Positions 36,221 through 45,467 of a stretch of 64,000 bases of DNA are shown one piece after another. The translations under genes and the position numbers were made by a program. The stretch's first letter is position 1. Each line of letters starts with the position of its first letter. This DNA is from Flavobacteriales bacterium. GTDB lineage: Bacteria > Bacteroidota > Bacteroidia > Flavobacteriales_F > PHOS-HE28. The notes under the pieces are model-generated. The model searched no databases, had not been told where the DNA came from, and saw only the letters and a list, made by a program, of their open reading frames with translations. Location: contig JADJLR010000001.1 in NCBI GenBank assembly GCA_016710015.1, positions 372,001 to 436,000 on the forward strand, in the 5' to 3' direction.

Positions 36221-36663
36221 GCACCGCCAAAAAGATCAAGAACATTTTCATCGACGGTCCCATTGCACCGGAACGCATCGCGACCTCCATCGCGCACCAC
36301 CAAGCGAAGACGGACATCGGGGCGCATGACATCTTCCTTGGCCAGGTGCGGGCCGATACCATCGAAGGCAAGGTCGTAGCTGCCATCGATTACAGCGCGC
36401 ATGCCGACATGGCCAATGCGGTGATGGATGCCATCCGCGAAGAGACTTTTGCCAAGTACCCGATCACCTGCATGCACGTGTTCCACAGTCTGGGTACCGT
36501 GAAGGCCGGTGAACTCTGCCTCTTCGTCTTCACCTCTTCAGCGCACCGGAACACCTGCATGGATGCCACCCGTTACGTGGTGGAGCGCATCAAGAAGGAA
36601 CTGCCCGTGTTCGGCAAGGAGCTGTTCCCGGATAGCACCCACGTTTGGAAACAGAACAACTGA
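36217..36663 (+). CDS. moaE: Molybdopterin synthase catalytic subunit
   Basis: A 148-residue MoaE that, with thiocarboxylated MoaD, converts cPMP to molybdopterin. Characteristic parts are ALVRADT-like GQVRADTIEGKVVAAIDYSA, TCMHVFHSLGTVKAGELCLFV and the basic C-terminal active-site region VERIKKELPVFGKELFPDSTHVW, with the catalytic lysines. It overlaps moeB by 4 bp and is followed by moaCB after 54 bp. Confidence 0.93.
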   Translation: MSTAKKIKNIFIDGPIAPERIATSIAHHQAKTDIGAHDIFLGQVRADTIEGKVVAAIDYSAHADMANAVMDAIREETFAKYPITCMHVFHSLGTVKAGELCLFVFTSSAHRNTCMDATRYVVERIKKELPVFGKELFPDSTHVWKQNN

Positions 36664-36717
36664 TGGCGAGGACCGCTTCGCCCCAAAGCCCTTGGTGAGT
36701 GCACCTCACCGGAAAAG

Positions 36718-37653
36718 ATGATCGACATCACCCATAAGCCCACCACCCTGCGCAGTGCCACCGCACAAGCGATCGTGCGTGCAAGCGACCCACGGACCAT
36801 CAACGCCGTTCGCCAGGGCACCGTGCCCAAGGGCAACGTGCTGGAAAGCGCACGCGTTGCCGCCTTGTTCGGCGTGAAGAAGACCCACGAGCTGATCCCG
36901 GATTGCCATCCTCTGCCCATCGAGCATGCCGAATGCAGCTTCGAGCTCGGTGAAATGGACATCACCATCACCATGCGGGTGCGCACCATCTACCGCACCG
37001 GCGTCGAGGTGGAGGCCATGCACGGGGCCAGTGTAGCGGCGCTCACCATGTACGACATGCTCAAGCCGATCGACAAGGGCATTGAACTGCACGCGATCAA
37101 GCTGATCGAAAAGAAAGGTGGCAAGAGCGACTTCCGCAGCCGCTACCGGGAAGCGCTCACGGCGACGGTGATCGTGTGCAGCGACACCATCTCCAAAGGG
37201 AAGAAGGAGGACAAGGCGGGCAAGGCCATCATGGCCAAGCTGGAGGCTTGCGGAGTGCGGATCGCACACCAGGCCGTGATCCCCGACGAGACGAGCGATA
37301 TCCAACAGCAGGTGCGCGATGCCGTGGAGCGCGGCAGCGACATGGTGATCTTCACTGGCGGAACCGGGCTTTCCCCGCGTGATGTGACACCGGAAGCCTT
37401 GCGGCCGTTGCTGGAACGAGAGATCCCCGGCATTGCCGAAGTGGTGCGCGATTTCGGACAGGCACGCACCCCCTACGCCATGCTCTCCCGCGCTCTGGCC
37501 GGAACCATCGGCACTACCTTGGTACTCGCGCTGCCCGGTTCCACCAAGGGCGCCACCGAAAGCATGGATGCCTTGTTCCCACCCCTGCTGCACCTGTTCG
37601 GCATCATGCGCAGCGCAGCCCACGACGGTCCAGATGTCCCTGTTCAGCTATAA
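36718..37653 (+). CDS. moaCB: Bifunctional MoaC/MoaB molybdenum cofactor biosynthesis protein
   Basis: A 311-residue fusion. Residues 1 to about 145 are MoaC (KGNVLESARVAALFGVKKT, IPDCHPLPIEH and VEVEAMHGASVAALTMYDM), the enzyme that with MoaA forms cPMP. From about 147 on is MoaB/MogA (VIVCSDTISKG and IFTGGTGLSPRDVTPEAL), which adenylylates molybdopterin. This fusion is common in Bacteroidota. The radical SAM partner MoaA is not encoded in this window. The end overlaps the next small gene by 20 bp. Confidence 0.92.
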   Translation: MIDITHKPTTLRSATAQAIVRASDPRTINAVRQGTVPKGNVLESARVAALFGVKKTHELIPDCHPLPIEHAECSFELGEMDITITMRVRTIYRTGVEVEAMHGASVAALTMYDMLKPIDKGIELHAIKLIEKKGGKSDFRSRYREALTATVIVCSDTISKGKKEDKAGKAIMAKLEACGVRIAHQAVIPDETSDIQQQVRDAVERGSDMVIFTGGTGLSPRDVTPEALRPLLEREIPGIAEVVRDFGQARTPYAMLSRALAGTIGTTLVLALPGSTKGATESMDALFPPLLHLFGIMRSAAHDGPDVPVQL

Positions 37654-38035
37654 TAGCAGCCACAAGATCATCGTCAGCATCGCCATCCTGTCCGCGGTGG
37701 CGTTGCACACCATCCTGAACAGGCCCGGCCAACCCACGTATGAGAACGGCCAGGTGAAACAATCCGGCAGCGTGGTGAACGGGCACAACCACGGCGTGTG
37801 GACCTGGTACCACCCCAACGGACACAGGAAGATGCAGGGACGATTCGTACGCGGTGAACGCACAGGGCTGTGGGTCACCTTCGCACCCGACGGGGACACG
37901 CTCACCACCGGCTTCTACCGCAACGACCGCCTCAACGGCGACTACACGGTTTATGCGCCGGGCGATCAGAAGGTGCATGTGACCCATTACGTGGAAGACA
38001 AGCCGGTATCAAGCGCTGCGTTGGAACAGCATTGA
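37634..38035 (+). CDS. MORN-repeat (toxin-antitoxin YwqK-like) protein
   Basis: A 133-residue protein with an N-terminal membrane anchor (about residues 9-27). It then has three MORN-type repeats of the form YENGQVKQSGSVVNG, YHPNGHRKMQGRFVRGERTG and APDGDTLTTGFYRNDRLNG. Such proteins are frequent in Bacteroidota and have no established role. It overlaps the end of moaCB by 20 bp, so it is probably co-transcribed with the Moco genes, with no evident link to cofactor synthesis. Confidence 0.65.
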   Translation: MSLFSYNSSHKIIVSIAILSAVALHTILNRPGQPTYENGQVKQSGSVVNGHNHGVWTWYHPNGHRKMQGRFVRGERTGLWVTFAPDGDTLTTGFYRNDRLNGDYTVYAPGDQKVHVTHYVEDKPVSSAALEQH

Positions 38036-38109
38036 GGCATCCGCAGACCTTTTGAGCGTTGCTTTCCTTTGCGGTCATCACTCGCCAACACGACCAGTTC
38101 CACTTCACC

Positions 38110-39175
38110 ATGTTATTGCGTTTGCTGCCCTTGCCCTTCATCGCCTTGGCCCTGCTGGCTGGCATCACCGGGGGCTGGATCCGCATGGGGTGGGATCTTA
38201 CTCTGGTCAGTGCCGCTGCGAACCACGGCATACTGATGACCGGCGGCATGCTGGGCACGTTGATCGTGCTGGAACGCACCGTAACCATGCCCGCTCCATG
38301 GTGGCGGGCCTTCCCCTTGTTCGTGCGCAGTCGGCACGGTGCTGTTGTTGACCGGTTTCACGAACGCCGGGTTGCCAGCCATGCTCTTTGGCAACGCAGG
38401 ACTGGTGGCCCTCTACCTGATGCAGATGCGCCATCATCGCGAAGCGTACTGGCACATCCTGCTCGCCGGTGCGCTGTCCTGGGGCATCGGCACCGCATTG
38501 GTCTGGCAGGGTGCTCCGATCCTTGCCGCAGCGCCATGGTGGATCACCTTTCTCCTCTTCACCATTGTGGGCGAACGACTGGAGTTGACCCGCTACCTGC
38601 CCGTGCCGCGCATCGCCAAGGTGTTGCTGTGGGTGCTGCTGGCGCTGTACTTCGCGGGGCTGCTCCTCCCATTCCATGGAACCGGACGGCTGCTGCTGGG
38701 CGTGTCCACCACGGCCATCGCACTTTGGCTGCTGCGCTATGACATGGCCCGCAAGGGCGTGCGCAAACCCGGCATGCACCGCTACGTGGGCGGCGGCCTG
38801 CTGGTAGGTCATACCTGGTTACTGGTCCATGGACTGATCACGCTACTGGCCGGCGCGCAACCCTTCTACTACGACCTGTACCTGCACACCTTCTTCCTGG
38901 GCTTCACCTTCTCCATGGTGTGGGCCCATGCCCCCATCATCCTGCCTGGGGTGCTACGGAGTCCGCACAACCCGTTCCGAACGTGGCTCTGGATCCCGTG
39001 GGCATTGTTCCAGCTCACGCTGCTGGGGCGCATCGTTGCCACCCTCGCCGTTGCCGTGGAGGCGCGCCGCCTCTTCGGCCTGCTCAACGGGATCGCCATG
39101 CTGGGCATGTTCGCCTGCATGGCGGGGATCATGGTGTGGAAGACGCGCAGTACACGGCGCTTCACGGCCCCGTGA
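38110..39175 (+). pseudogene. Polytopic membrane protein, frameshifted (NnrS-like layout)
   Basis: The first frame starts at 38110 (MLLRLLPLPFIALALLAG, then NHGILMTGGMLGTLIVLERT) and reads well until about 38320. There one extra base shifts the true frame, which continues as AVGTVLLLTGFTNAGLPAML and runs to 39175. Together they give about 354 residues and roughly ten transmembrane segments with histidines in NHG, VGHTWLLVHG and YLHTFFLGF. This is reminiscent of NnrS-type haem/copper membrane proteins found near denitrification genes, though I am not sure of the family. Because both halves are fully preserved, a sequencing error is as likely as a real mutation. Confidence 0.6.
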
Positions 39176-39196
39176 GCCCGGAGCCGGGACGCACGC

Positions 39197-41194
39197 TCAC
39201 TTCCCCTCATAACTCACCTTCTTCCCGATCGAAGAAAGGCCCAACATGGCATCGGACGAAGTGAAGATCGTGTGCAGGTGTTCAAGCTCGGACGCGCAGC
39301 CACGGCCATCGGTGATGAGCTTGTCCGCGATGCGCAAGGCAAGCGGGGCCTTGCGTTGCAGGGTGCCCAGGATGCGTTCCGCCTCGGCGGGTGCGATGCC
39401 GTTGCCGCCGTGCTTCCCGGCAAGGAGCTCTTCGATGCCGTTGCGCTCGAAGAAGGCCGCGATGCCTCTCCACGGTTCGGCCGGTGTGCCCACGCGGTGT
39501 GCGGACGGGGCGAGCGTTCCGTCCAGGATCGCGTCGATGTCGTCATGACTGGCGGTGCCGTCGATCAATCCCATGGCCAGCGCATCCGTCGCGTTGAGCA
39601 TGCGGCCGGTATGCACCAGGTACTTGGCCAGCCCCTTGCCCACGCGGGTGGCGGTGCGCTGCGTGCCGCCCAGCCCCGGATAGATGCCGATGCCCGTTTC
39701 GGGGAAGGCCATCACCGCCTTGGGGTGCGCCACGATGATGTCCGCGCAGAGGGCCAGCTCCAGGCCACCGCCCAGGGCCAGGCCGTTCAGCACGGCCACC
39801 ACCGGCTTGGGCGATGCATCGATGCGGTGGAACACCTGCTGCCCGTAGGCCGTGAAGCGCTCTATCGCGTCGATGTCGCCGCGCTTCATGTGGGTGACGA
39901 AGAACTTGATGTCGGCACCGGCCACGAAGGCCTTGCCCGATCCGGTGAGGGCGATGGTGCGCACCTGCGGATCGGCGACGGCGCGGGTGAAGCGTTCGTC
40001 GAGCTGGGCCATCACTTCCTCGTTCAGCGCGTTGTTGTCCTCGGGCCGGTCCATGGTGATGGTGGCCACGCCGTTGCGCACCTCCAACCTTACGTGCTCC
40101 ATGGCCCATGCCGCAGGGCCGATGGACGTGGGTTCCGCCACGCCGTAGCGCTTGGCCACATCGCCCACCATGCGGCGCACTTCCGCCTCGCCCCTTGCGC
40201 TCATCAAGGCAATGGGGCCTTTGCGCCAGCGCAGGCCGATGCGCGCACCGCGTTCGATGGCCAGGGCATCGCAGACCTGCTCGTCCAACAGCTGCGTGCA
40301 GACGAAGCACACGATCCCCAGCATGCGATCGGCGATCGTGTTGTGCAGTTCCTGATCCGGGGATGCTTCGCCGGAAAGGTCCCACGGCACAGCGGCTTCG
40401 GTCTGCCGCTTCAGGCCGGGGCTCACCGTGTACAGCGGGCCGAAGACCTCCAAGGTGCGTTGCGCGTGGTAGGCCACCGGCACGCCCGTGGCGTTCATCA
40501 GCGCGAAGGGGCCCATGCCGATGCCGAAGGCCTTCATGCAGGCGGCATCGATGGTGGGAATGTCGGCAAGGCCCTCCTCGTGCATGCGCACGGCTTCGTT
40601 CAGCCAGGGCACGAAGTAGCGGTTCACCACGAAGCCGTATGCATCGCGGCATTCGATCGCATCCTTGCCGGTGCGGCGGCAGAATCGGCGCATCGCCTCC
40701 ATCACGTCGGGCGCGGTGTGCTCGCCGGGGATGATCTCCACCAAGCGGTTCTTCGCAGCGTGGTAGAAGTAGTGCAGGCCCACGAAGCGCTCGGGACGGC
40801 TCACCGATGCGGCCAGTTCCGTCACGGAGAAGGACGAGGTGTTGGTGGCCAGTATCGCGTCGGGACGGACGATGCCATCGAGCGTGCGGAAGAGCGTGGC
40901 CTTTGCCTCGCGGTCCTCGAAGATGGCCTCCACCACGAGGTCGCAGGCGGCCAGGTCCTTTAGATCGGTGGTGCCCGTGATGCGGCCCAGCACCGCTTCC
41001 ACCGTGCCGAAGGCGAACACCTTGCGCTCCACGCCCTGTTGCAACATCGTCCGGATGCCTTCCATGCCCTTGTCGATGAACCGTTGTTCACGGTCCGCCA
41101 GCAGCACGGTGGTTCCTTCCTGGGCGAACTTCTGCGCGATGGCAGCACCCATGGTGCCGGCACCGACTACTCCTACAGTTCCGATCTTCATCAT
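39197..41194 (-). CDS. 3-Hydroxyacyl-CoA dehydrogenase / enoyl-CoA hydratase fusion
   Basis: A roughly 665-residue bifunctional beta-oxidation protein with the dehydrogenase first (GVVGAGTMGAAIA, residues 6-18; NTSSFSVTELA; GLHYFYHA) and the enoyl-CoA hydratase second (from about 375; AGADIKFF and PETGIGIYPGLGGTQR). This order is the reverse of FadB-type proteins. As last gene of the benzoyl-CoA operon it most likely oxidises 3-hydroxypimelyl-CoA, formed by Oah, to the 3-oxo compound for the linked thiolase. Two adjacent ATGs (41194, 41191) are possible starts. Confidence 0.88.
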   Translation of the reverse strand: MMKIGTVGVVGAGTMGAAIAQKFAQEGTTVLLADREQRFIDKGMEGIRTMLQQGVERKVFAFGTVEAVLGRITGTTDLKDLAACDLVVEAIFEDREAKATLFRTLDGIVRPDAILATNTSSFSVTELAASVSRPERFVGLHYFYHAAKNRLVEIIPGEHTAPDVMEAMRRFCRRTGKDAIECRDAYGFVVNRYFVPWLNEAVRMHEEGLADIPTIDAACMKAFGIGMGPFALMNATGVPVAYHAQRTLEVFGPLYTVSPGLKRQTEAAVPWDLSGEASPDQELHNTIADRMLGIVCFVCTQLLDEQVCDALAIERGARIGLRWRKGPIALMSARGEAEVRRMVGDVAKRYGVAEPTSIGPAAWAMEHVRLEVRNGVATITMDRPEDNNALNEEVMAQLDERFTRAVADPQVRTIALTGSGKAFVAGADIKFFVTHMKRGDIDAIERFTAYGQQVFHRIDASPKPVVAVLNGLALGGGLELALCADIIVAHPKAVMAFPETGIGIYPGLGGTQRTATRVGKGLAKYLVHTGRMLNATDALAMGLIDGTASHDDIDAILDGTLAPSAHRVGTPAEPWRGIAAFFERNGIEELLAGKHGGNGIAPAEAERILGTLQRKAPLALRIADKLITDGRGCASELEHLHTIFTSSDAMLGLSSIGKKVSYEGK

Positions 41195-41208
41195 GCGTTC
41201 TGGTGGTT

Positions 41209-42009
41209 TCACTTGTGCTTCCACACGGGCGGACGCTTCTCTAAAAAGGCGGTGATGCCCTCGTTGGCATCTTCGGTGGCCATGAGCTGGCCTGTGTATA
41301 GCTGCTCGAGATGGGGCAGGAAGTTGCCCAGCACATGGTTGAACTTCACACGCACCGCACGCGTGGCGAAGCGCAACGAACTGGCGCTACGCGGAAGGAT
41401 ATACGTCGTGATGTGTGCGTCGATCATCGCGTCCAAGGCATCGGGGCCATCGGCCACGGCGTTGAGCAGGCCCATGGACAAGACCTCGCCGGCGGTGATG
41501 CTGCGGCCCGTGAGCAGCAGGTCGGTGGCGCGGGCCAGGCCGATCTTTTCCGGAAGAATGATCGACGCGGGCGGCGCGAAAACGCCCAGCACGATCTCCG
41601 GTTGACCGAAGCGCGCGCTCTTATCGGCGAAGAGGAAATCGCACATGATGGCCAGTTCCATGCCGCCGCCCAAGCACTGGCCCTGTATGCGTGCCAGTGT
41701 GGGGATCGCGAGGTCGCGCAGGGTGAGGAAGAGGCCGTGGAAGGCGCGCAGCATGGCCGGTGCCGTGTCGCGCTGATGCTCTTCAACACTGGCGCCGAAG
41801 GAGAAATGCTTGCCGCGCCCTTCGAATACGATCAGCTTGATGCCGGGTTGCTCGCGGAAGCTGTCCAAGGCGCGTTGCAGGCTCTCCATCATCACATGGT
41901 CCAGCACGTTGCCCTTGCCATCGTCCAGCGTGATGCGTGCCACCGCGCCGCCGTGCTCCATGCGCAGGGCGATCTTCTCCAGGGTCAGGGTCTCATCGGA
42001 TGTGCTCAT
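41209..42009 (-). CDS. dch: Cyclohexa-1,5-diene-1-carbonyl-CoA hydratase
   Basis: A 266-residue crotonase-fold protein. It should add water to the dienoyl-CoA made by benzoyl-CoA reductase to give 6-hydroxycyclohex-1-ene-1-carbonyl-CoA. Motifs include FSFGASVEEH (69-78) for the oxyanion site, GQCLGGGMELAIMCDF and FGQPEIVLGVFAPPAS, the last a form typical of Dch rather than general hydratases. It lies 8 bp downstream of oah and 14 bp upstream of the dehydrogenase/hydratase fusion. The assignment rests on both motifs and operon context. Confidence 0.85.
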   Translation of the reverse strand: MSTSDETLTLEKIALRMEHGGAVARITLDDGKGNVLDHVMMESLQRALDSFREQPGIKLIVFEGRGKHFSFGASVEEHQRDTAPAMLRAFHGLFLTLRDLAIPTLARIQGQCLGGGMELAIMCDFLFADKSARFGQPEIVLGVFAPPASIILPEKIGLARATDLLLTGRSITAGEVLSMGLLNAVADGPDALDAMIDAHITTYILPRSASSLRFATRAVRVKFNHVLGNFLPHLEQLYTGQLMATEDANEGITAFLEKRPPVWKHK

Positions 42010-42017
42010 GGCTCGGT

Positions 42018-43118
42018 TCAGGCTTTGGTAGTGCGGTACTGGGGCGAGATGGCCTGGTGCAGCTCTTCGGTCCAGGGGGTGCCTTCGGAAAGTGCGCGGC
42101 GCAATGCGATGAAGTCCACCTCGCGGTCGTTCTTCGGTCCTTCGTTGAAAGCGCGGAAGCCGGCCTTCGCCTCGGTCATCATGTTCAGTGCGAGCCATTC
42201 GCGGCTGCTCTCCTTGTTGCGGTCCCAATGGTCCAGCTTGAACTTGCGCACCTCACTGATGGTCTTGTTCATGCAACTGGGGAAGGTGTGGAGCAGCTTG
42301 GCGATGAGCGCGTTCACCGCCGCGTCCAACATCGAAAGGTCCACTTCACCCTTGGCCATGAGCTCCTTGGCCTTCGCCAGTTCGTCACCGGTCTTCATGG
42401 TCCCGAAGACGACGCGACCGAACTCATCCGTCACGCGGTCCAGTTGCACCAAGGGATTGGGGATGAACTTGCCATCCACTTTCAACGCGGGCGCGATCTC
42501 GCAGATCACACCGTTCCAGTAGGCTTGGTGGGCGGTCCAGGGTTCGCAGAGGGTGAGCGACACCATGGCCCTTTCGATCCCCGTGAACAACGGCAGGAAG
42601 TCCGTGGCACCACCGATGGGCGCGCTGCCGTGCTTGGGACCCGCCTGTCCGAAACGCGCCAGATCGCTCGCGATGCTATAATCGCAGGCCATGCCGATCT
42701 CCTGCCCGCCGCCGATGCGCATGCCGTTCACACGGCAGATCACCGGCTTCTCGCACATCAGGATCGTGGACACCATGTCGTTGAACAGGCGCATGTACTG
42801 GCCGTATTCCTGTGGGTTCCCCGCGTAGTATTCCGCGTACTCCTTGGTGTTCCCGCCGGTGCAGAAGGCCTTGTCGCCCACGGCGGTGAACACCACGGCC
42901 ACCACGCTGCGGTCGTTGGAAGCGGTGCGGAAGGCGAGGATCACCTCCTTCACCGCTGCGGTGGTGTACGAGTTGTACTGCTTCGGATTGTTGAGCACGA
43001 TCCATGCGTTGAACAGTCCCTTCACAGGGCTGCCGTCACGGTCCAGACAGGGCCGCATTTCATAGATGATCTCCTTGAACGTGTGTGCTACGATATCGTG
43101 GCTGTGCAGGGTTTCCAT
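42018..43118 (-). CDS. oah: 6-Oxocyclohex-1-ene-1-carbonyl-CoA hydrolase
   Basis: A 366-residue crotonase-family ring-opening hydrolase (Oah/BamA), which opens the 6-oxo ring to 3-hydroxypimelyl-CoA. It is longer than simple hydratases, as the family is, and has WIVLNNPKQYNSYTT, AFCTGGNTKEYAEYYAGNP, RIGGGQEIGMACDYSIASD and FGQAGPKHGSAPIGGATDF, all familiar from BamA. BamA is widely used as a marker gene for anaerobic aromatic degradation. It sits between had and dch in the operon. Confidence 0.94.
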   Translation of the reverse strand: METLHSHDIVAHTFKEIIYEMRPCLDRDGSPVKGLFNAWIVLNNPKQYNSYTTAAVKEVILAFRTASNDRSVVAVVFTAVGDKAFCTGGNTKEYAEYYAGNPQEYGQYMRLFNDMVSTILMCEKPVICRVNGMRIGGGQEIGMACDYSIASDLARFGQAGPKHGSAPIGGATDFLPLFTGIERAMVSLTLCEPWTAHQAYWNGVICEIAPALKVDGKFIPNPLVQLDRVTDEFGRVVFGTMKTGDELAKAKELMAKGEVDLSMLDAAVNALIAKLLHTFPSCMNKTISEVRKFKLDHWDRNKESSREWLALNMMTEAKAGFRAFNEGPKNDREVDFIALRRALSEGTPWTEELHQAISPQYRTTKA

Positions 43119-43138
43119 GGGGGCTTGTGGGATGGGGT

Positions 43139-44202
43139 TCAGTTGTCGGTACCGGGTACCAGCACGATGCGTTTGGTGTACTTGTGGGCCAGCGTGTTGC
43201 GGAACACCTCGTTGATCTGCGCCAAGGGGATGGACTCCACGAAATCATGGATGTCGAGCTTTCCGCTGCCGATCAGCTCCACCACTTCGGGATAGAGTTC
43301 CGGCCTGCAGCCCCAGGTGCCGATCACTTTGGCATCGAAGGCCATGAGGTTGCTGAGGCGTACTTCCAGCTTGTCCATGGTGAAGCCCACCACACTGAGC
43401 GTGGATGTGTAGGTGATCAGGCTGAAGGCAAGCTCCTGGCCGGCTGTGGTACCGCTGATCTCGAAGATCTTCCAGCCGTACTTCGGCGCGCCCAGTTCGG
43501 CGGCCAGTTCACGCACCTTGGCCTTGATCTCCTTGGCCGACAGATCGCGGGTGTTGAGCGTGGCATGCACCCCGTGGGCCTTGGCCTGGGCAAGTTTGTC
43601 GTCGTTGATGTCCAGGGCCAGCACCTTCGCCCCCTTGATGCGCGCGATGAGGGCGCCGTACAGGCCCACACCACCCACACCGATCACGATGGCCAGGTCG
43701 CCGGGTTCGAGCTCGCTCTTCTTCACCACTTGGTAGGGTGTGGAAATGGCATCGGCCACCACCGCGAGCTGCTCCAGGGAATAGTTTCCAGCAAGGGATC
43801 CGGCACGGGGCAGAGGTAGCGGTGCGGCACCACCACATGCGATGCGAAGCCACCGTGCAGGTCGTTGCCGGGCATGATCTGGCGCTGGCACATGTTGCTG
43901 CGTCCTTTCAGGCAGAGTTCACATTCGCCGCAAGGCAGCACGGCGGGGATGATGACCGGCCTCCCCTTGAGGTGGGCTGGACCTTCCACCACGGTGCCAC
44001 TGATCTCATGGCCGAGCGTCAGGGGCAATTCCTTTTTCGTTCGAACCCCGTCGTTCCAGAAGCTGAGGTCCGTGTGGCATACGCCGCAACCGGCCACCTT
44101 CACCAGGGCCTCATGCCCGGCGATCGCGGGGATCTCCGTTTCGACCCGCACGAAGTCCTCCTTCAGTGCGGTCATTTGCCATTGTTCCATCGTGCCTGCC
44201 AT
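43139..44202 (-). CDS. had: 6-Hydroxycyclohex-1-ene-1-carbonyl-CoA dehydrogenase, frameshifted
   Basis: A zinc-containing medium-chain alcohol dehydrogenase that oxidises the 6-hydroxy intermediate with NAD. The N-terminal part (from 44202) has the catalytic zinc site GCGVCHTDL and GHE, plus the structural-zinc cysteines CGECELCLKGRSNMC. It reads correctly to CPVPD near 43800. The C-terminal part, in another frame, continues GSLAGNYSLEQLAVVADA and has the NAD loop GVGGVGLYGA, ending at 43139. Adding one base in the ccGGatcc run would join P-GSLAGNYS cleanly. The gene is required for the pathway and otherwise intact, so a sequencing error is quite possible. Confidence 0.82.
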
Positions 44203-44207
44203 GGTGC

Positions 44208-45467
44208 TTACAGTTCGGGGTTCTCGAAGAGGATCGCATTGCCCTGGCCACCGCCAATGCATGCTGAGGCGATGCCGTAGCGCACCTTGCGCGCCTTCAT
44301 CTCCCTTGCCAGGGTCAGCGACAAGCGCAGGCCCGTCGCAGCCAGTGGATGGCCCAGTGCGATCGCCCCGCCGTTCACGTTGCAGATCGACCGGTCCAGT
44401 CCCAGTTCCCGTTCGCAACCGATGAACTGCGCCGCGAAGGCCTCGTTGATCTCGATCAGGCCGATGTCGTCGAGCTTCAGGCCGGCGATCTCCAGCAACA
44501 GCCGGATGGCGGGCACGGGGCCCAGCCCCATCGTCTTCGGATCGACACCGCTGGTGACCGATGCCACGATGCGGGCGAGCGGATGGATGTAACGCGCCTT
44601 CACGAATTCACCGCCCGCCACCACCACCGCAGCAGCACCGTCCACGATGCCGCTGGAGTTGGCGGCGGTCTGCACACCTTCCTTGTCGAATGCGGGCGGC
44701 AGCTTGGCCATGGCCTCCAACGTGGCCGGTCGAATGTTCTCGTCGGTGATGAATCCCTTCACTCCTTTAGGCAGGCCCACCTTGCGCGGCCGCAGGCCCT
44801 CTCCCTCGAATACCGTGGGGTCCAATGGCGCGATCTCATCCACGAACCAGCCTCGTTCCGTAGCGGCCACCGCACGATCCACCGAGAGTTTTCCGAAGAG
44901 GTCCGCTTCGGCACGGGTGATGCCGTGCAGGCGGGCCACGTTCTCGGCGGTGTTGCCCATGGGCACGGCGGCGCTGTCATTGAGCGCTTCCCACAGCAGG
45001 TCCTTGAACTCCACGCGGCCCAAGGGATAGCCCATGCGGTTTCCGAAGGAGACCGTGGGTGCCAGGGACATGTTCTCGGTGCCGCCGCACAGCGCCACAC
45101 CGGCCTTGCCCAGCGTGATCTGATCGGCTGCGGCGGTGATGGTCTCGAAGCCCGAGCCGCAGATGCGTTGCACCATCACGGCCGGTATTCCTTGGGGAAC
45201 ACCGGCGTACAGCCCGATATGGCGCGGAAGGAAATAGGCATCATAGGAGCTCTGGCCGATGTTGGCCATGATCACCTGATCGATCTCGTCGGGCCGCACA
45301 CCGGCCTTTTCCATGGCCGCGCGGCTGGCATGGATCCCCAGGTCCGTGGGCGATACCGCGGCAAGCGTGCCACCCAGTTTGCCAAAGGCCGTGCGTGCCC
45401 CGTTGATCAAGTACATCCCATCGTACTGGATGCCGAAGCCTTTCTCCTTGTCGTGTATCGCTTTCAT
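44208..45467 (-). CDS. Thiolase (acetyl-CoA acyltransferase)
   Basis: A 419-residue thiolase. The nucleophilic cysteine is in QRICGSGFETI, and the C-terminal catalytic His and Cys are in ALGHPLAATG and ACIGGGQGNA; EINEAFAAQF is also present. As part of the benzoyl-CoA operon, it likely cleaves 3-oxopimelyl-CoA into glutaryl-CoA and acetyl-CoA. It begins at MKAIHDKEK, with 4 bp of overlap with the upstream ATPase fusion gene, and ends 5 bp before had. Confidence 0.9.
   Translation of the reverse strand: MKAIHDKEKGFGIQYDGMYLINGARTAFGKLGGTLAAVSPTDLGIHASRAAMEKAGVRPDEIDQVIMANIGQSSYDAYFLPRHIGLYAGVPQGIPAVMVQRICGSGFETITAAADQITLGKAGVALCGGTENMSLAPTVSFGNRMGYPLGRVEFKDLLWEALNDSAAVPMGNTAENVARLHGITRAEADLFGKLSVDRAVAATERGWFVDEIAPLDPTVFEGEGLRPRKVGLPKGVKGFITDENIRPATLEAMAKLPPAFDKEGVQTAANSSGIVDGAAAVVVAGGEFVKARYIHPLARIVASVTSGVDPKTMGLGPVPAIRLLLEIAGLKLDDIGLIEINEAFAAQFIGCERELGLDRSICNVNGGAIALGHPLAATGLRLSLTLAREMKARKVRYGIASACIGGGQGNAILFENPEL

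Noticed and set aside
37634..37653. 20-bp overlap of moaCB and the MORN gene as a sign of a false start
   Set aside because: The later methionines would remove the membrane anchor, and short overlaps are common in this operon.
39272..40963. 563-codon open frame opposite the dehydrogenase/hydratase gene
   Set aside because: It is antisense to a clear gene; long antisense frames are expected in G+C-rich coding DNA, and its residues (very His/Gly/Arg/Gln rich) match no family.
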